DNA of 15,002 nt from Hyphomicrobiales bacterium (lineage in GTDB: Bacteria > Pseudomonadota > Alphaproteobacteria > Rhizobiales > Devosiaceae), in the NCBI GenBank assembly GCA_026989045.1, contig JALSJY010000162.1:1-15002 (forward strand). Direction: 5' to 3'. The position numbers and the translations under genes are program-made. Positions 13,540 to 15,002 of the stretch are shown piece by piece. Position 1 is the stretch's first letter. Each line of letters begins with the position of its first letter. The notes under the pieces are model-generated. The model had not been told where the DNA came from, did no database searches, and worked only from the letters and a program-made list of their open reading frames with translations.

Positions 13540-14300
13540 GTGTAAATTCATCTAAAATGCGTAGAGAAATTGCTTTCGTCAAAGCTTTATTAGCTAGGAA
13601 AACCGCTTGTTTTTCAGGTGATGATTTATTTAAGATTGATCTTTGCAATCGTATTATCTCGCTTTCATTAAGTCAGGTAAAAAAACTGGCAAGTGATGGG
13701 GTGGTTAGTTTTACCTCTGGTGAAGTGAAGGCTAATGCTCAGAGTAAAAATTGGCTAAAGCGGAAAATGGCTGATGAACAGGAGTGTTTTACTATGCAGC
13801 ATCAAAATATTAAATTTGATGTTAGTGGTAAGAGGGTGAACCTCAACGAAAGTCCCCTTTCTCGCCTTAGTGTAGCGCAAAAGAACAGGGAAGCATTTTT
13901 AAAACCATATCATGTTGAAGCTGGCAAGAGATTTGCGTTAATTTATCAGCGCACTCAATTGCAAAAGAGGATTAGCATGGATTATGGGCAGGTGGGTGGT
14001 TTGTCATCTAATAAGTCTTTTTCTAGTGAACTTGATATTTCTGATATGGCAATTGATGCCCGTAAACAGATGGATAGAGCGTTAGAAAACCTGCCTGAGG
14101 ATTGTGCATCTATTATTATTGATGTGTGTGGAATGGAGAAGGGATTACAACTTGTTGAGAGTGAGCGAGGCTGGCCAGCTCGATCTGCAAAGCTGGTGTT
14201 GCGAATTGGCTTAGAGCAATTAGCGATTGGTTTTGGTCTTAGTGAATTAGCGGTTGGTAGTGGCTTTAGTAAAATGGGTTATACTCGTGAGCTTGCGTAA
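13536..14300 (+). CDS. DUF6456 family protein with N-terminal winged-helix-like region
   Basis: The 254-residue product starts in the stop of the DnaA-like gene (ATGA, 13536-13539). The C-terminal half (about 105-245) has the DUF6456 pattern: NESPLSRL at the start, EAGKRF with an aromatic/basic helix, DARKQMDRALENLPED, IIIDVCGMEKGLQLVE, and the near-invariant ERGWPARSAK (210-219) followed by a Leu-rich helix. The N-terminal part, about residues 25-75 (SLSQVKKLASDGVVS, then KNWLKRKM), resembles a winged helix-turn-helix. Function is not known to me. The coupling to a DnaA-like DNA-binding protein suggests the two act together on DNA. The 3' end overlaps the end of convergent sufE by 22 bp, leaving no room for a separate terminator. 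Confidence 0.85.
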   Translation: MSVNSSKMRREIAFVKALLARKTACFSGDDLFKIDLCNRIISLSLSQVKKLASDGVVSFTSGEVKANAQSKNWLKRKMADEQECFTMQHQNIKFDVSGKRVNLNESPLSRLSVAQKNREAFLKPYHVEAGKRFALIYQRTQLQKRISMDYGQVGGLSSNKSFSSELDISDMAIDARKQMDRALENLPEDCASIIIDVCGMEKGLQLVESERGWPARSAKLVLRIGLEQLAIGFGLSELAVGSGFSKMGYTRELA

Positions 14301-14704
14301 TTTTGAATGCGTTGCACCATTGCCTTAAGACCGTTTGAGCGTTGTGAAGATAAATGCTCGTGCAGATTTAACTCATCAAGGATTTTAAGCGCATCTATTT
14401 TTAAAATTTCACTGGGAGTTAAGCCAGAATATAGTGAGGTGATTACTGCAACTAAGCCTTTTACTATTAGGGCATCTGAATTGCCGCGGAAATTAAGAAT
14501 TAAGTTGTTCTGTGCTTTTATTTCATCAACGATTAGCCAGACTTGTGATGCGCAGCCATGGACTTTATTGTCTTCATTATGATCTGCTTCACTTAGAGGC
14601 TCTAGCATTTGGCCTAATTCTATTAGATAACGGTAACGATCTTCCCAATCATCTAAGAATTCTAGATTTTCTTTTATTTCAGTAAAATTTGGTAAATGTT
14701 TCAT
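14279..14704 (-). CDS. sufE: SufE sulfur acceptor for Fe-S cluster assembly
   Basis: The 141-residue protein is full length for SufE, which takes sulfur from the cysteine desulfurase SufS and passes it to the SufBCD scaffold in the cytoplasm. The acceptor cysteine is C51 in VHGCASQVW, the same position as in E. coli SufE. WEDRYRYLIELG (20-31), PLSEADH and FRGNSDALIVKGL are also typical. The rest of the suf operon is not in the window, which is usual for sufE in this group. The Shine-Dalgarno is weak. The 3' end runs 22 bp into the DUF6456 gene from the opposite direction. Confidence 0.95.
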   Translation of the reverse strand: MKHLPNFTEIKENLEFLDDWEDRYRYLIELGQMLEPLSEADHNEDNKVHGCASQVWLIVDEIKAQNNLILNFRGNSDALIVKGLVAVITSLYSGLTPSEILKIDALKILDELNLHEHLSSQRSNGLKAMVQRIQNYASSRV

Positions 14705-14711
14705 TATTTTT

Positions 14712-14752
14712 ATCTAGCCTAGATTTATAAATTTTCCAATAGGTAAAGTTAA
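14712..14752 (-). promoter_or_regulatory. Candidate sufE promoter with a dyad at the expected start site
   Basis: On the minus strand, TTAACT (plus 14747-14752) and TATAAA (plus 14724-14729) are 17 bases apart and resemble -35 and -10 boxes. The expected transcript start falls in a perfect 13-bp dyad ATCTAG-C-CTAGAT (14712-14724), 8 bases upstream of the sufE ATG, which could be an operator. The -35 box overlaps the foot of the neighbouring 15-bp hairpin. Assigned by eye. Confidence 0.35.
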
Positions 14753-14786
14753 GCCGCAAACGCTAGGCAGTGCGTTTGCGGCTTAA
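14749..14786. terminator. Perfect 15-bp inverted repeat upstream of sufE
   Basis: TTAAGCCGCAAACGC (14749-14763) and its exact reverse complement (14772-14786) flank an 8-base loop. This is the strongest simple stem in the window. It may stop leftward transcription from the gene ending at 14858, but no T-run longer than three follows on the minus strand, and the plus strand is followed by AAGAGAGG. Its role is therefore open. Confidence 0.6.
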
Positions 14787-14831
14787 AAGAGAGGCTGCTG
14801 CTTTGGAGTAGCATCAGGGGAGTACAGCCTC
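14783..14831 (-). terminator. Candidate Rho-independent terminator of the leftward partial gene
   Basis: Read on the minus strand, GAGGCTG (plus 14825-14831) and CAGCCTC (plus 14791-14797) form a 7-bp stem with a long loop containing a smaller imperfect hairpin. It is followed directly by TCTTTTAA. The T-rich run suits a terminator, but the loop of 27 bases is long, so this is moderate at best. Confidence 0.4.
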
Positions 14832-14837
14832 ATAGTA

Positions 14838-14853
14838 AAGGGTAAATACCCTT
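14838..14853. repeat. Short dyad AAGGGTA-AA-TACCCTT
   Basis: A 16-bp dyad lies 4 bases beyond the stop codon of the leftward partial gene. As RNA the two-base loop is too tight, so at most six pairs would form. It may be part of the same termination region or a protein-binding site. Confidence 0.4.
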
Positions 14854-14857
14854 ATGA

Positions 14858-15002
14858 TCAGCCAGATCTTTTTAAGCGCGGTTGGGGAATGGGCGCTGTA
14901 AGCTGGCTTTTACTACTGGTTAGATTTGGCGCTTCTTGCATGGGAAGAGCAGTTTTTGGAGTTGTTATTTTATTATTAGACAGTAGTAAGGCTTTTGTTG
15001 CG
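14858..15002 (-). CDS. C-terminal end of an unidentified leftward gene
   Basis: One minus-strand frame is open from base 15001 to a TGA at plus 14858-14860 and encodes 47 residues; the other two minus frames carry stops early. The visible end is rich in Ser, Thr, Pro, Lys and Leu (for example SSKSQLTAPIPQPRLKRSG) and looks like a disordered C-terminus. No domain is recognisable. In related genomes a DUF5330 gene is, from memory, often near sufE, but this fragment does not let me confirm that. The terminator-like hairpins just downstream support a real gene end here. Confidence 0.5.
   Translation of the reverse strand, partial: ATKALLLSNNKITTPKTALPMQEAPNLTSSKSQLTAPIPQPRLKRSG

Noticed and set aside
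1..15002. Mobile elements, CRISPR arrays, tRNA or rRNA genes
   Set aside because: No transposase or integrase motifs, spaced direct repeats, or tRNA-like cloverleaf sequence were found on reading both strands.

Overview
The window is about 37-40% GC by eye and looks chromosomal. It comes from an alphaproteobacterium, most likely a low-GC member of the Hyphomicrobiales (Rhizobiales). The pointers are a TIGR03808-type Tat-exported repeat protein, the pairing of a DnaA-domain-IV-like HTH protein with a DUF6456 protein beside sufE, and a seven-subunit Mrp/Pha antiporter operon. I see no phage, transposon, CRISPR array, tRNA or rRNA.

Layout from left to right. A HerA/FtsK-like DUF853 ATPase runs leftward and leaves the window at base 1. 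Two rightward genes follow: a small YbjQ/UPF0145 protein and a Tat-type parallel beta-helix protein. A palindromic hairpin separates the latter from a leftward block, in transcription order msrB (methionine sulfoxide reductase B), ptrB (oligopeptidase B) and sodB (Fe-type superoxide dismutase, with its own promoter). This block is a small oxidative-damage and peptide-turnover group. A 176-bp divergent control region separates msrB from the rightward mrpABCDEFG operon (6647-12925), which encodes a complete multisubunit Na+(K+)/H+ antiporter. Most of its genes overlap by ATGA, so they should be translationally coupled.

The operon is normal in order and content except for MrpA. MrpA starts with TTG and carries a roughly 105-residue Lys/Ala/Ser/Thr tail resembling histone H1, part of it built from eight tandem 6-residue (18-bp) units.

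Downstream is a 194-bp gap, then a two-gene module: a stand-alone DnaA-domain-IV-like protein and a DUF6456 protein that overlaps it by ATGA. The leader of the DnaA-like gene folds into a near-perfect 19-bp hairpin whose outer stem pairs the Shine-Dalgarno GGAGG with an upstream CCTCC. I consider this translational-control element the most interesting signal in the window. The DUF6456 gene overlaps the 3' end of the convergent sufE gene. Upstream of sufE are several inverted repeats and the C-terminal end of an unidentified leftward gene that continues beyond base 15002.
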